From Marinomonas lutimaris (GTDB lineage Bacteria; Pseudomonadota; Gammaproteobacteria; Pseudomonadales; Marinomonadaceae): a DNA stretch of 64,000 bases. The stretch is taken from the NCBI RefSeq assembly GCF_019426345.1, contig NZ_JAHLLW010000001.1:372001-436000 (forward strand), given 5' to 3'. Numbering within the stretch: position 1 is the first letter of the stretch; each line of letters opens with the position of its first letter. The notes under the pieces were generated by a model. The model ran no database searches and was not told the origin of the DNA. It worked only from the letters and a program-made list of their open reading frames with translations. Of the stretch, positions 29,177-39,153 are shown one piece after another. Made by a program: the position numbers and the translations under genes.

Positions 29177-30255
29177 CAGTTTTTCTCCCGTGTTAAGTAG
29201 CGCTGTAGTAGAGAAATACTCAAAACGAGTAGGAATAACACGACAGACATCGCTGAGCCTCCAGAAATATCCTGCTTTCCATAACCGCGCTCTACTGCCT
29301 GATAAACAATAGTTTGAGTGCTATCCAGAGGGCCGCCACTTGTCATCACATCGATCTGCGCAAATAGCGAGAAGGCTTGCATGGTAATGACGATGACGAC
29401 TAATACGGCCGTGTTACGTAAACCCGGCCATGTGACGTAGCGGAATGTCTGCCAAGGACTTGCACCCTCAATTTTCGCTGCTTCATAGAGTGTTGGAGAG
29501 ATGGTTTGTAAGCCTGACAGCCAGATAATCATGTGAAAACCTACCGCCTGCCAAATAGACATAGCCATGATTGAACCGAGTGCCGTATCTTGATTGCCCA
29601 GCCAGTCCACCGCTTTGAAATGACCAAATGTGAGCGTATTCAGCACACTATTTAATAGTCCGTTTTGGCCGTCATAGATAAAACGCCATAACAAAGAAAC
29701 GACCACGATTGATACAACGACAGGCATAAAATATATCGACCTGAAAATCTGTATACCGCGTAATGGTTGGTTAATTAGCAATGCCAATATGAGTGCCAAA
29801 GCACCTTGAATAGGGGCAACAAACGCCACAAAGGTAAGGGTATTAACCAGAGCTTTCATAAACACAAGATCACTGGCCATAATCGCGATTTTTTGCACCC
29901 CCCAAGAGAATGAGAACCACTCTTTCATCCCTTGTACATTGGGATAATCAGGGTTATTTCGGGTGAATTTTCTGAGTCTTGGGTATTTATTGTCTCCGTT
30001 CTTATCCACTAAAATGTTGCCACTAGCATCGATTTCAGGATCAACAACCAAAATGCCTACATCTAGCATATTGGTGTAGTTTTCTAACCCCACGAACTCT
30101 GCTGCGTTAGGTGACATCAAACGCTGATTCGTCAAAGAAAATGCAATTGCTAAAATAAATGGAATGACAATAAATAGAAGCATCAAGCCGAAACCGGGCG
30201 ACGCAAACAGCCATCCTGTGGTGTTATGCCGCGTTAATATCGAGTTTTTTTTCAT
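29176..30255 (-). CDS. Sugar ABC transporter permease (MalF/UgpA-like)
   Basis: 359-residue permease with an EAA motif TLYEAAKIEGASPWQTFRYVTWPGLRN (split) near the C-terminal third. A longer than usual extracytoplasmic insert lies between helix 1 and helix 2 (about residues 55-115, rich in Asp/Asn/Lys), reminiscent of the large MalF P2 loop but much smaller. It pairs with the MalG-like permease downstream. A stem-loop separates it from the binding-protein gene upstream. Confidence 0.93.
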   Translation of the reverse strand: MKKNSILTRHNTTGWLFASPGFGLMLLFIVIPFILAIAFSLTNQRLMSPNAAEFVGLENYTNMLDVGILVVDPEIDASGNILVDKNGDNKYPRLRKFTRNNPDYPNVQGMKEWFSFSWGVQKIAIMASDLVFMKALVNTLTFVAFVAPIQGALALILALLINQPLRGIQIFRSIYFMPVVVSIVVVSLLWRFIYDGQNGLLNSVLNTLTFGHFKAVDWLGNQDTALGSIMAMSIWQAVGFHMIIWLSGLQTISPTLYEAAKIEGASPWQTFRYVTWPGLRNTAVLVVIVITMQAFSLFAQIDVMTSGGPLDSTQTIVYQAVERGYGKQDISGGSAMSVVLFLLVLSISLLQRYLTREKN

Positions 30256-30299
30256 AAAAATACCAGTATCGCTAGCTCTAAAATATTTTGCTAAAAGTA

Positions 30300-30326
30300 G
30301 GCAGGTAGAGAAGTCCTATACCTGCC
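30300..30326. other. Stem-loop between binding-protein and permease genes
   Basis: GGCAGGTA / TACCTGCC, 8-base stem with an 11-base loop, 20 bases after the binding-protein stop. Such hairpins in sugar ABC operons commonly lower downstream expression or protect the upstream mRNA so that the binding protein is in excess. Confidence 0.6.
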
Positions 30327-30345
30327 AAGGACCTATCAAAACGTA

Positions 30346-31623
30346 TTAACGGCTGTAGCCGCGGTTTTTCTCGATATCGGCATTAATTTCATCAGCTGCG
30401 CTATCTAACGTGTCCGCAACATCTGCACCATCAGCGATATCTGCTAAGGCTTTTTCAAAGACTTTAGCTTCAACAATATAACCAGGAGTGACGGGGCGAA
30501 CTAAGGCTTGTGCTTTGGATAGGACGTAAAAAACGGACAAAGCTCCACCTTGTCGGTAATTGGTCGTTAACGTAGCAGCGGATTGTGTTGGTGGTATTAC
30601 GCCAAGGCTGTCTGAAAATGCAGCTAAGTATTTGTCCTGAAGAGCAAACTCAATAAAGTCCGATGCGCCTTGTGGATGTTTAGAGGCAGCAGAGACACCG
30701 AATTGCCAGCTTGCAGCACCTATTTTAGGTCCATGTCCAAAATCAGGTGCAGGCAAAAACAGCGCGTCATCACCAAATTTATTTAAGGTTTTTAAAGCCG
30801 CCCAGTTGCCGTACCATTGCATCGCGTATTTTCCCTCTAATAATCCTGTTTCATGGTCTGCTGGATCTTGAGAGTTGCCAGGCGCATAGCCATTGACGAA
30901 TAAGCTCTGCCACCACTCACCAAAGGCTATGGCTTCGGGGCCATTTAATGTACCTTCAGCTGTTTTATAGGTGGAACGATCAATCAGGTCGCCACCGAAA
31001 CTTTGTAAAAATGGACTAAAAGCATAGGGAAACCATTCGCCACTTTCAGCCATACCTAAATCAAGCGGATAATCATATTTTCCTGTCGCTTTAAGCTTTT
31101 TAAGAACGCCGTTGAATTCTTCTTCAGTCCATGGCGAGTCAATTGTTGGTATACGAGCTCCTACTTCATTTAAGGTTGAACGACGAGTCACCATAGCGAC
31201 GGCCGAATCCCATAAGCCGATGGAGTAGAGCTTCCCGTCCCAATAGCCCTTAACTCCGGGTAAAAAGTCCGCAATTTTGTTTTTGTCGATTAATAAAGGT
31301 CGCAAATATCCAGCCCATGCCCAATTAGGCATCACTGGACCATCCACATCTAAAATATCCGGTAAATTGTTCGCTAATGCGGCTGCAACAACGGAGTCGT
31401 TGTATGAACCTTGGGGAAATGACTCTAAAACCACATTCCAATCGCTTTGGCTACGATTGAAGTCATTGACAATTTGATTGATGACTTTCGCTTCCACTTT
31501 ATTACCCGCACCGTGATACCAAAGCGATAGATCCGTTTTTGCAAAGGCACAAGTCGAAACAAAAGCGCTCCCTAACGCTCCTGCAGATAAAAGAGTTAAT
31601 GCCAAATTTTTTGTTATTTTCAT
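30346..31623 (-). CDS. Sugar ABC transporter substrate-binding protein (family 1)
   Basis: 425-residue periplasmic protein. A signal peptide ending STCAFA (cleavage near residue 28) is followed by LSLWYHGAGNKVEAKVINQIVNDFNRS, the opening beta-alpha unit of family 1 solute-binding proteins, and LPDILDVDGPVMPNWAWAGYL. It captures the sugar for the two permeases downstream. The start has GGGAG upstream. It is first in the structural operon, directly behind a perfect LacI-type operator. Confidence 0.93.
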   Translation of the reverse strand: MKITKNLALTLLSAGALGSAFVSTCAFAKTDLSLWYHGAGNKVEAKVINQIVNDFNRSQSDWNVVLESFPQGSYNDSVVAAALANNLPDILDVDGPVMPNWAWAGYLRPLLIDKNKIADFLPGVKGYWDGKLYSIGLWDSAVAMVTRRSTLNEVGARIPTIDSPWTEEEFNGVLKKLKATGKYDYPLDLGMAESGEWFPYAFSPFLQSFGGDLIDRSTYKTAEGTLNGPEAIAFGEWWQSLFVNGYAPGNSQDPADHETGLLEGKYAMQWYGNWAALKTLNKFGDDALFLPAPDFGHGPKIGAASWQFGVSAASKHPQGASDFIEFALQDKYLAAFSDSLGVIPPTQSAATLTTNYRQGGALSVFYVLSKAQALVRPVTPGYIVEAKVFEKALADIADGADVADTLDSAADEINADIEKNRGYSR

Positions 31624-31656
31624 TTTTTTTCTCCCATAGAGATGAGCTATTTCTTC

Positions 31657-31680
31657 AAAAATGACATCGATGTCATTTTT
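31657..31680. promoter_or_regulatory. LacI-family operator for the sugar ABC operon
   Basis: Perfect 24-base palindrome with core ATGACATCGATGTCAT (31661-31676) and a central CG, typical for LacI/GalR sites. It lies 34 bases before the binding-protein start. A near copy lies upstream of lacI. Confidence 0.85.
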
Positions 31681-31682
31681 TA

Positions 31683-31714
31683 TTAAAAGAAACGCATCGT
31701 AGCTCTGATGCGTT
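31683..31714 (-). terminator. Probable terminator of the lacI-family gene
   Basis: On the minus strand AACGCATC, eight-base loop, GATGCGTT, then TCTTTT. It separates lacI from the downstream operon promoter. Confidence 0.65.
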
Positions 31715-31735
31715 ACTCGATAAATTTATTGGTGA

Positions 31736-32785
31736 TTAAATCTTAAGAATTGATTGCCGCCAAATAACAGGACTATCAACGATGGTTATTGCTGAGTTTG
31801 GTGCTTTTTGGTCTTTACCATCAATCAACTTTAAAAGTTGTCGTGCCGCTTCTTGCCCAATTTCTTGATAAGGCAGATGTACCGTGGTTAATGCAGGGTA
31901 TAAACCTTCTGTAATTGCAAGATAGTTATCATAACCCGCGATAGATATTTGCTCAGGTATACGAATACCTTTGACCCTTAAAATACCATAAAGCTTGAGC
32001 GCCATTTTGTCGTTACCACAACAAATAGCAGTAGGCGGAGAAGCTAGCGAAAGTAGGTGATCGATTGCGTCGATGATCAATTTTTCGTTGTCTATTAGGT
32101 CTAATTTATCGGCGCATAAAACTAATTCAGGGTCGTATGCAACACCGTTTTCATGTAATGCTTGCTGGTATCCCTCAAGTCGCTGATGTGTTGCAACCAT
32201 AGAAGGGTCTAAGGTTAAGTAAGCGACTCTGGAATGACCTTCTTTTATGACTTTATCCACTAAAGATTTTTGGCCCATTTGGTCATTTGGAACCACGGAT
32301 GTTGTGTGGTTTGTATCAAAGCAGTTTGCTAGTACAGTGTGGATACTTTTACTGGCGATAGGTAAATCTATTTGTTTATGATAATTCGCCACATAAATAA
32401 GCCCTTCAACACGATGTTCTTGAAATGTCCGAATTAAATGCGATACGGACGTTGCAGAGTCGCCTGTATCCGCAATTAATAACGTTTTTCCAGAGGCTTG
32501 CATGACTTTTTGGATACCCTGAACAATAAATAAATCGGGTAAACCTGTGGGGGCATTAGATGCGTCAGAAAAGTGAGAAATAGCGCCTGTGACCAATCCA
32601 ATAAGACCAGACTTGTTCGAGCGCATAGACCGTGCCGCGGTGCTTGGTACATAGCCTAAAGCAGTAATAGCGGCGTCCACTTTCTTGCGGGTTTTTTCGC
32701 CAACAGGAACATCGTTATTTAATACGCGAGAAACTGTCTTTGGAGAGACTCCAGCGGCTTCTGCAACATTGTAAATGGTCGTCAT
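31736..32785 (-). CDS. LacI-family transcriptional repressor of the sugar ABC operon
   Basis: 349-residue regulator. The N-terminal helix-turn-helix and hinge are TIYNVAEAAGVSPKTVSRVLNNDVPVGEKTRKKV (split) with GYVPSTAARSMRSNKSGLIGLV. A periplasmic-binding-like effector domain follows (LLIADTGDSATSVSHLIRTF, TAICCGNDKMALKLYGIL). The palindromic operator repeated before both this gene and the binding-protein gene argues for autoregulation and repression of the operon, relieved by the imported sugar. Confidence 0.93.
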   Translation of the reverse strand: MTTIYNVAEAAGVSPKTVSRVLNNDVPVGEKTRKKVDAAITALGYVPSTAARSMRSNKSGLIGLVTGAISHFSDASNAPTGLPDLFIVQGIQKVMQASGKTLLIADTGDSATSVSHLIRTFQEHRVEGLIYVANYHKQIDLPIASKSIHTVLANCFDTNHTTSVVPNDQMGQKSLVDKVIKEGHSRVAYLTLDPSMVATHQRLEGYQQALHENGVAYDPELVLCADKLDLIDNEKLIIDAIDHLLSLASPPTAICCGNDKMALKLYGILRVKGIRIPEQISIAGYDNYLAITEGLYPALTTVHLPYQEIGQEAARQLLKLIDGKDQKAPNSAITIVDSPVIWRQSILKI

Positions 32786-32803
32786 TGTTATTCTTTTCTC
32801 GTT

Positions 32804-32819
32804 ATGACATCGGTGTCAT
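32804..32819. promoter_or_regulatory. LacI-family operator before the repressor gene
   Basis: ATGACATCGGTGTCAT, one change from the perfect operator at 31661-31676, 18 bases before the lacI start. Supports autoregulation. Confidence 0.8.
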
Positions 32820-32854
32820 TTTTATTTAAAAATAAACGCCTGTCAACCTAATTC

Positions 32855-32883
32855 AAAAAAGCCAACCGTTATGGGTTGGCTTT
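32855..32883 (-). terminator. Rho-independent terminator of adhP
   Basis: On the minus strand AAAGCCAACC pairs with GGTTGGCTTT and runs into six T, about 32 bases past the adhP stop. Confidence 0.88.
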
Positions 32884-32914
32884 GGTACTTTAAAAACAGG
32901 TGTAAAACGAGAAA

Positions 32915-33925
32915 TTACAAGCTCATTACGATACGGCCTGTAATGTCGCCTTTTTCCATATCGGCGAAGATCTCATTAATATCGTCCAGTGTTTTTTCGG
33001 CGATAATCGCTTTGACCTTACCGCGTGCGGCAAATTCCAAGCACTCTTCCAGATCTTTACGAGTACCGACGATGGAGCCAACGACACTGACGCCATTGAG
33101 GACGGTGTTGAAAATAGGCAATGGCATGTCTTCTGGCGGCAAACCAACCAAGACACATTTACCGCCACGACGAATCACGTCATAGCTCTGTCTGAAGCCC
33201 GCTTTGCTGACAGCAGTACAAACGGTGGCATGAACACCTGAGGTTGTGTCTAGAATTTCTTTTACGACATCGTCGGTTTTGAAATCGAAGAAATATTCTG
33301 CACCTAATGACATCGCCAAGTCACGTTTGGCTGCGCCCGTATCGACAGCAACCACTCGAAACCCCATGGCAACGGCGTATTGCACGGCTAAATGGCCTAA
33401 GCCGCCAATACCAAACAGAGCGACCCAATCACCAGGTTTTGCACCGGAGACTTTGAGTGCTTTATAAGTCGTCACACCAGCACAGAATAACGGCGCCGCT
33501 TCAACATAACCCAAGCCTTCAGGAACTTTAACCACATATTCCGCATGAGCCGCGCAATATTCCGCGTAACCACCATCGACTGAATAACCTGCGTTTTGCT
33601 GTGAAAGACATAAGTTTTCGTTGCCTGTTAAGCAATATTCACAATGTCCGCAGGCGCTGTACAACCAAGGAATGCCGACTCGATCTCCCAAGACCAAATG
33701 CTTTACTGCGCTGCCGACTTCAACAATCTCGCCAACGCCTTCGTGACCTGGAATAAAGGGTAGAGTCGGTTTAACAGGCCAATCTCCATGACAAGCATGT
33801 AAATCCGTATGACAAACGCCACAAGCATGAATCTTAACGAGTACCTGATGTGGTTCGATCTTAGGTTTAGCCACATCCTCAATTTTTAGAATGGCACCAA
33901 ATTTACTGGCTACAGCTGCTTTCAT
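32915..33925 (-). CDS. adhP: Zinc-dependent alcohol dehydrogenase, AdhP type
   Basis: 336-residue MDR enzyme interconverting ethanol (or similar primary alcohols) and aldehyde with NAD. Catalytic zinc ligands are in [17 protein letters not shown] and [16 protein letters not shown], structural cysteines in [17 protein letters not shown], and the coenzyme motif is [20 protein letters not shown]. The start at 33925 has GGAG upstream; an earlier in-frame ATG at 33937 lacks one. It is separate from the other Zn-ADH at 24524-25564, which has a different zinc loop. It is monocistronic with a terminator. Confidence 0.92.
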   Translation of the reverse strand: MKAAVASKFGAILKIEDVAKPKIEPHQVLVKIHACGVCHTDLHACHGDWPVKPTLPFIPGHEGVGEIVEVGSAVKHLVLGDRVGIPWLYSACGHCEYCLTGNENLCLSQQNAGYSVDGGYAEYCAAHAEYVVKVPEGLGYVEAAPLFCAGVTTYKALKVSGAKPGDWVALFGIGGLGHLAVQYAVAMGFRVVAVDTGAAKRDLAMSLGAEYFFDFKTDDVVKEILDTTSGVHATVCTAVSKAGFRQSYDVIRRGGKCVLVGLPPEDMPLPIFNTVLNGVSVVGSIVGTRKDLEECLEFAARGKVKAIIAEKTLDDINEIFADMEKGDITGRIVMSL

Positions 33926-34083
33926 AACAAACTCCATCTTTTTTTTTGTACTGTTTAGTACTGCGTTATATTTAAGAGCACTTTTGTTTGCTCTTTTACT
34001 TTAAAAGTAACCAAATAAAAAACTTATCCATCAGTCCAATATGCTTGCACCACAGTACAATTTATATTTCGAGCTGAATTTCT

Positions 34084-36087
34084 TTAGCTTTTATCCTTGC
34101 TTGATAAACTTTCTCGAAGTGAGCTAATCCAACCGCCGAACTTATGCATCATTGTGCTGCTTTTACCGAGTAGCTCATGCATCTCTTCTTCAAATCGAGA
34201 TTGTTTGCTTTCCTCTGGTTCCGGTAGTGGAGGCAAAATATGCGCAAAGTAGGTTTTGTCGAGTAAGCGATGTAGTAAGCGCTCTCCCATAAATGGCTTG
34301 CCGCTGTTGAGTGCTCTAGCGCCTTTAATCAGATTACGAATATCGTACTGAGTCGGGCTAATATCAGGCACTTGTTTAGGAATGTTCAGTAGTTTATAAA
34401 CCCCAATACGAGCCGTACGAATGGACGCTTCCATGGTGAAGATAATGTCGTTGCGTGTTTCTACAAACTGTCCAATCAAACCTAAATTAGTGCAGCCTTG
34501 TGGCACGGCATGAGGACGATCTCCCGCGGCGCGTGTCATGAATTGAGCGGTAATATAAGGCATAAGCGCGAGGCGAATTTTTGTATTGGCAACAATCTTA
34601 TCAAGCTGATCTTCAATGTTTAGGTGATAACAAAGTTCGGTAAGGATTTCTTTGCCGGTGCATTGCGCCATAGTTTTGTGGATGCGATTGCCTGATTTAT
34701 CCATCAATAAGCCATAGACCCAAAGAACCAATGTATCCTCTGGTTGGTCTGGGAAATGAGGCTGGCGATTACAGGTGACACTCAACAGCCAGTTGGAATC
34801 GGTAATAGTGATGATCCCGCCCGTGACAGAACGACCAGAATAGGGATCGTTCACGGACAAAGTTTTTATTTTGTCGATAAGAGGAGAAGGTTTACAAGTG
34901 AGTGTGGCCGATTCCCAAATGGATTTATCCACGTTACCGTAGAATTTTTCTGGCTTACCGAATACTGGCGATTTTTTCGCAAGATTTTTCCATAAAGTCC
35001 AACCACTGTTTTCGCCCGGATCATGCTTGTTGCAAGTGAGCTCTGGCACGTTTTCCATATCGCCATAAGCCGTGTGTTCTGTCATTGATCCGGTTAGCGT
35101 AAAGACCAAATCGCCAAGTCCGACATTAATATGTTTGGCTTCTTCTTTACCTTCCTTTATGACAATAGCTCTAATACCGGTGACGGTTTTTTTATCCCCA
35201 GAAAAGGAGATATCAAGATCTTCCACCCGAGTGCCGAACTGAAAGCACACTCCTTTCTCGCGCAGCATATCTGCTAGCGGTTTAATAAAGGTATCGTATT
35301 GATTGTACTTAGGAAAAACCAACGCAGACATGTCAGCAAAGCCATCGATAGAGTCGAGGAAGCGATGCAAATACAGTTTGGTTTCCAACAGACTGTGGCA
35401 ATTTTTGAAAGCAAACATGGAGCGGAAAAGGAACCAAAAGTTTGTTTTTAAGAAACCTTCACTGAAATAATTTTCGATGCTGATGTCGTCTAATTCTTCC
35501 TTACGTTTTAGCATCAAACGTATCAGTTCCCATTGCTGGGATTTACTCAGACCAAAGTCCTTCGCGTCCAAAAATTCGCCGCATTTGTGCATTAAGCGCG
35601 CCTCTGAATAGTTGGGATCGTTGTCATTAATAAGGCGGTATTCATCAAGAATGGAATAGCCTTCTGGCAACTCGACTGCAGGTACATCTTGAAATAAATC
35701 CCACAGAGTGTCGTAGTTCCAATTCATCTCACGACCGCCGCGGATGATATAACCTTCTTCAGGATTACCCGTACCATCCATAGAGCCGCCTTCAATGTCC
35801 ATCTCTTCTAAAATGGTGATGTTTTCAGCCGGCATGTGCGCATCACGAAGCAGATAAAAAGCCGCCGCAAGGCCACCGATGCCACTGCCAACAATCCATG
35901 CTTTACGGTTTTCAATGCCGGGTGTCGGCAAGGTTTTATGACGAGCATAAGGCGCAATAAAATCGCCAGGTGGTAAGGTGTTTAATGCTTGGTGGTGCCA
36001 GTAATCGCGGGTGCTATCAGGTTCATGTTCGAATCCCTCTGGGGCCGTGGTAGAAATAGTAAACGTCGAAATGTCTTTATGACTCAT
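34084..36087 (-). CDS. ohyA: Oleate hydratase (MCRA family)
   Basis: FAD enzyme that adds water to the cis-9 double bond of oleate and similar fatty acids, giving 10-hydroxy products; in bacteria it is linked with fatty-acid detoxification. Landmarks are a dinucleotide motif [17 protein letters not shown] near residue 45, [14 protein letters not shown], the catalytic-region [36 protein letters not shown] (split) and the FAD-loop [11 protein letters not shown]. At about 667 residues it is on the long side, with a charged C-terminal tail. ATG 36087 with AGGGAAAC upstream is preferred; the GTG one codon earlier is possible. It has no signal peptide and is probably membrane-associated. Confidence 0.93.
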   Translation of the reverse strand: MSHKDISTFTISTTAPEGFEHEPDSTRDYWHHQALNTLPPGDFIAPYARHKTLPTPGIENRKAWIVGSGIGGLAAAFYLLRDAHMPAENITILEEMDIEGGSMDGTGNPEEGYIIRGGREMNWNYDTLWDLFQDVPAVELPEGYSILDEYRLINDNDPNYSEARLMHKCGEFLDAKDFGLSKSQQWELIRLMLKRKEELDDISIENYFSEGFLKTNFWFLFRSMFAFKNCHSLLETKLYLHRFLDSIDGFADMSALVFPKYNQYDTFIKPLADMLREKGVCFQFGTRVEDLDISFSGDKKTVTGIRAIVIKEGKEEAKHINVGLGDLVFTLTGSMTEHTAYGDMENVPELTCNKHDPGENSGWTLWKNLAKKSPVFGKPEKFYGNVDKSIWESATLTCKPSPLIDKIKTLSVNDPYSGRSVTGGIITITDSNWLLSVTCNRQPHFPDQPEDTLVLWVYGLLMDKSGNRIHKTMAQCTGKEILTELCYHLNIEDQLDKIVANTKIRLALMPYITAQFMTRAAGDRPHAVPQGCTNLGLIGQFVETRNDIIFTMEASIRTARIGVYKLLNIPKQVPDISPTQYDIRNLIKGARALNSGKPFMGERLLHRLLDKTYFAHILPPLPEPEESKQSRFEEEMHELLGKSSTMMHKFGGWISSLRESLSSKDKS

Positions 36088-36363
36088 CACATGTTTCCCT
36101 TCTTTAGGCGCATTAGTCGAAATGCTATGTGATCATAGTGGCACAGAAGAAGGTCGTGGAAACTGCGTTAGATCAAGGGTTAGGTCTTAATTTTTATAAG
36201 AAAAAATGCTTTGTAAGAGAATCTCTATTTATTGCAGTAAATATGCAGTCTAAGTGCATCTCCTGAAATGCGGTTGTTTTTGATCCTGCCATCGCCAACT
36301 ATGTATGCAGGAACACGAAATAAAAGAAACGTTAACTAGAACAATTTAGCTTAGGAGGAAGAT

Positions 36364-36816
36364 ATGCAAAATCAAACTGCACATGCCCACCACATTACAG
36401 ATATTATTAAAGTGATGAACGGAGGTATTGAATTCTACCAAGAAGCGAAAACCAAACTAGATGACAGTACTTATAACGCTTTTTTTGATCGCATGATCGG
36501 TGCTAAATCTGAGGCCGTTGCAGAGCTGCAGCCATTCGCTGTCGATCAGCAAGGTGAAGTAGAAACAGACACGAATAATTTGGTGAAAGCGCGCCAGTCT
36601 TACACCAAATTGATATCTAAACTTTCCAGCGAATCTACCGCTTTTACTTATGTTGATCAGCTAGAAGAAGTGGAAGACAAGGTGCTCGAGGAGCTTGACC
36701 TTGCGTTAGAGAGAAATCAAACGCAAGACTGTGAAGTTACTCTACGCCGTGTGAAAGTTAGAATGAAAGAGTGCCACGACGAGATGAAAGCATTGCAAGT
36801 AGCGGCTCAGCATTAA
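36364..36816 (+). CDS. DUF2383 / PA2169-like four-helix-bundle protein
   Basis: 150-residue all-helical protein resembling the PA2169/DUF2383 family, ferritin-like bundles of unknown role often seen with stress genes. It opens with ITDIIKVMNGGIEFYQEAK, and a His/Glu-containing fourth helix (VKVRMKECHDEMKAL) follows. The ribosome-binding site TAGGAGGAAG is nearly perfect, so translation should be strong. It lies divergent from oleate hydratase (277 bases apart) and before the BCCT carrier. No function can be assigned. Confidence 0.82.
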   Translation: MQNQTAHAHHITDIIKVMNGGIEFYQEAKTKLDDSTYNAFFDRMIGAKSEAVAELQPFAVDQQGEVETDTNNLVKARQSYTKLISKLSSESTAFTYVDQLEEVEDKVLEELDLALERNQTQDCEVTLRRVKVRMKECHDEMKALQVAAQH

Positions 36817-36873
36817 TCATCCGTACTTGAAGTAGGTTTAATCTTAATTTGTTGATTGGTGACATTCTCGTCC

Positions 36874-36914
36874 ATCGAGATCAAGATAAAAGTGTATCGA
36901 GATCAAGGTAAAAG
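36874..36914 (+). repeat. 19-base direct repeat, period 22
   Basis: ATCGAGATCAAGATAAAAG (36874-36892) recurs as ATCGAGATCAAGGTAAAAG (36896-36914), one mismatch, in the untranslated region after the DUF2383 gene. Confidence 0.75.
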
Positions 36915-36948
36915 AGGAGAAAGATAGCCGTGAAACAGTGTTAATTCA

Positions 36949-36990
36949 AAAGCCAGTGTTGCCAGATTAGGGGGTAACACTGGCTTTTTT
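36949..36990 (+). terminator. Rho-independent terminator after the DUF2383 gene
   Basis: AAAGCCAGTGTT / AACACTGGCTTT with a 15-base loop and a T run. Confidence 0.88.
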
Positions 36991-37096
36991 GTGTCTATTT
37001 AGCGGGTTCATTTATGCTTGTTAATGTTTAGACATCTAATCATTTATTGCAATTGTTGTCAGCTTTTGTCAGAGTATACATAGAGGAGGAGCCTTT

Positions 37097-39085
37097 ATGA
37101 CCAATTCACAAAAGACGGCAACGGGTGCAATTTTGCTACCTGTATTTATTCCAACCGTTATCGTTACCCTATTTCTTATCGTTGGAACTCTAAGTAATCC
37201 AGAGCTTGCAGGGGAAGTATTTCAAAGCGCATTGGCTTGGGTGACTAAGACCTTTGGCTGGTTCTATATGCTGGCTACCGCGATTTTTCTCGTATTTCTT
37301 GTTTGTATCGGATTCAGTCGTTGGGGCAATATTCGCTTAGGCCCAGACCACGGAGATCCTGAATACAGTTTTCCGGCTTGGTTTGCGATGTTATTTTCCG
37401 CTGGTTACGGTATTGCTTTATTGTTCTTTGGTGTGGCTGAACCTGTCTTACATTTCTCCCAACCGCCTAACGCTACCGCCGAGACAATCGGTGCTGCTCG
37501 CGAAGCGATGCAAATTGCCTACTTCCATTGGGGCTTACATATTTGGGGTATTTACGGCCTGATGGGTCTGGTTCTTGCCTATTTTGCTTTCCGTCATGGT
37601 TTGCCATTGTCTGTGCGTTCCGCACTTTACCCTCTGATTGGTGATCGTATTTATGGGCCTATTGGTCATATTGTCGATGTGTTTGCCATCCTCGGTACCT
37701 TGTTTGGTTTGGCGACTACGCTTGGGTTATCGGTTACGCAGATCAATGCCGGTTTGCATTACCTTTGGGAAGACGTTCCAATTAATACCACGGTTCAGAT
37801 CACTGCCATTGGTTTAATCACGCTCGCCGCAATTGGTTCTGTGGTTGCAGGGATGGATAAGGGGGTGAAAAACCTTTCGATTTTGAATATGGGACTGGCT
37901 GTATTCATTATGGTGATTGTGTTTTTCGTTGGCCCAAGTATTCACATTCTTGATGCCTTCGTACAAAACACCGGCTCGTATCTCAGTAATATTGTCGAGC
38001 GTACCTTTAATCTACAGGCTTATACGCAAAGTGATTGGATTGGTAACTGGACGCTATTCATCTTCGCGTGGACGATTGCTTGGGCACCGTTCGTCGGTTT
38101 GTTTATTGCCAAGATCAGCCGCGGACGTACAATTCGTCAGTTTATCTTCGGTGTGCTTGCGGTTCCGACTCTATTTACTTTCCTATGGTTTGCCATCTTT
38201 GGTGATACCGCACTGTATTTGATTATGGAGCAGGGTAAAGATGTATTGATTGGCGAAGTGCAAGCTGATCATTCAGTGGCATTGTTTCAGTTCTATGACC
38301 TATTGCCTTGGTCTACATTTCTATCTGTGGTTACTGTCTTTTTGATCATTACCTTCTTTGTTACCTCTTCGGATTCCGGGTCCTTAGTCGTTGATTCATT
38401 GGCTTCTGGTGGCGCATTAGAAACACCGGTTTGGCAGCGCGTCTTTTGGGCGTCTCTTGAGGGTATCATTGCCGCAACTTTATTGCTGGCTGGTGGATTA
38501 AGTGCCTTGCAGACTATGAGTATTCTGGCGGCACTACCTTTTGCCATTGTCATGTTGATTGCAGCACTTGGTTTATGGCGGGCCTTGGTGATCGAAGGGC
38601 ACCGTGGCGCTGCTGTAGAAGCGGCTGCGACGCCGGGTCGAGCCTTTAGCAATGAAGGTAGCTGGCGCAAACGATTAAGTACTTTATTTAAATTTCCTGG
38701 TGAAGCCAAGGTGACACACTTTATTAAAGATGTAGTGGAACCGGCGATGGAAGAAGTGCAAAAAGAGCTGGCAATTCATGGTTGGAAAGCCAATATCACT
38801 CGAGAGGAAAACGGTGTGACCTTCCAGCTAGAGCGTGACGAAAAATTGGATTTCTACTACCAAGTGGTGGCCACAGAGCATGAAATACCAGAAGCGCACA
38901 GTGAGAACTCGAAATACAATACTCATTGGCAGGCCGATGTGTATATTCGCAATGGTGCTCTGGGTTATGAACTTTATGGCTGCAGCCAAGATGAAGTAAT
39001 ACGAGACTTGATTGACCAGCTAGAGCAGTACTTCAACTTCGTTGATGCAGCGCCTGGGCAATTACCTTGGAATACGGTCTCTTAG
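37097..39085 (+). CDS. BCCT-family choline/betaine transporter (BetT-like)
   Basis: 662-residue inner-membrane carrier for quaternary ammonium compounds used as osmoprotectants. About 12 helices are seen, with the BCCT signature FSAGYGIALLFFGVAEPVLHF, the tryptophan-rich stretch WTIAWAPFVGLFIAKISRGRTIRQF (split) and TSSDSGSLVVDSLASGG. A long cytoplasmic C-terminal extension (about 515-662) resembles that of BetT, where it has an osmosensing role. The start has TAGAGGAGGAGCC upstream, a very strong site. It is monocistronic, with no betAB or betI genes in the window. Choline is the likely cargo, but other betaines or DMSP are possible in a marine bacterium. Confidence 0.92.
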   Translation: MTNSQKTATGAILLPVFIPTVIVTLFLIVGTLSNPELAGEVFQSALAWVTKTFGWFYMLATAIFLVFLVCIGFSRWGNIRLGPDHGDPEYSFPAWFAMLFSAGYGIALLFFGVAEPVLHFSQPPNATAETIGAAREAMQIAYFHWGLHIWGIYGLMGLVLAYFAFRHGLPLSVRSALYPLIGDRIYGPIGHIVDVFAILGTLFGLATTLGLSVTQINAGLHYLWEDVPINTTVQITAIGLITLAAIGSVVAGMDKGVKNLSILNMGLAVFIMVIVFFVGPSIHILDAFVQNTGSYLSNIVERTFNLQAYTQSDWIGNWTLFIFAWTIAWAPFVGLFIAKISRGRTIRQFIFGVLAVPTLFTFLWFAIFGDTALYLIMEQGKDVLIGEVQADHSVALFQFYDLLPWSTFLSVVTVFLIITFFVTSSDSGSLVVDSLASGGALETPVWQRVFWASLEGIIAATLLLAGGLSALQTMSILAALPFAIVMLIAALGLWRALVIEGHRGAAVEAAATPGRAFSNEGSWRKRLSTLFKFPGEAKVTHFIKDVVEPAMEEVQKELAIHGWKANITREENGVTFQLERDEKLDFYYQVVATEHEIPEAHSENSKYNTHWQADVYIRNGALGYELYGCSQDEVIRDLIDQLEQYFNFVDAAPGQLPWNTVS

Positions 39086-39109
39086 TTTTGATCTAAAAAA
39101 GTACTAAGC

Positions 39110-39153
39110 AAAAAGCCAGCATTGACTCAATAGGAGTGAATGCTGGCTTTTTT
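39110..39153. terminator. Bidirectional terminator between BCCT and cytochrome b561 genes
   Basis: AAAAGCCAGCATT / AATGCTGGCTTTT with a T run, reaching the stop of the convergent gene. Its stem resembles the terminator before this gene (AAAGCCAGTGTT). Confidence 0.88.
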
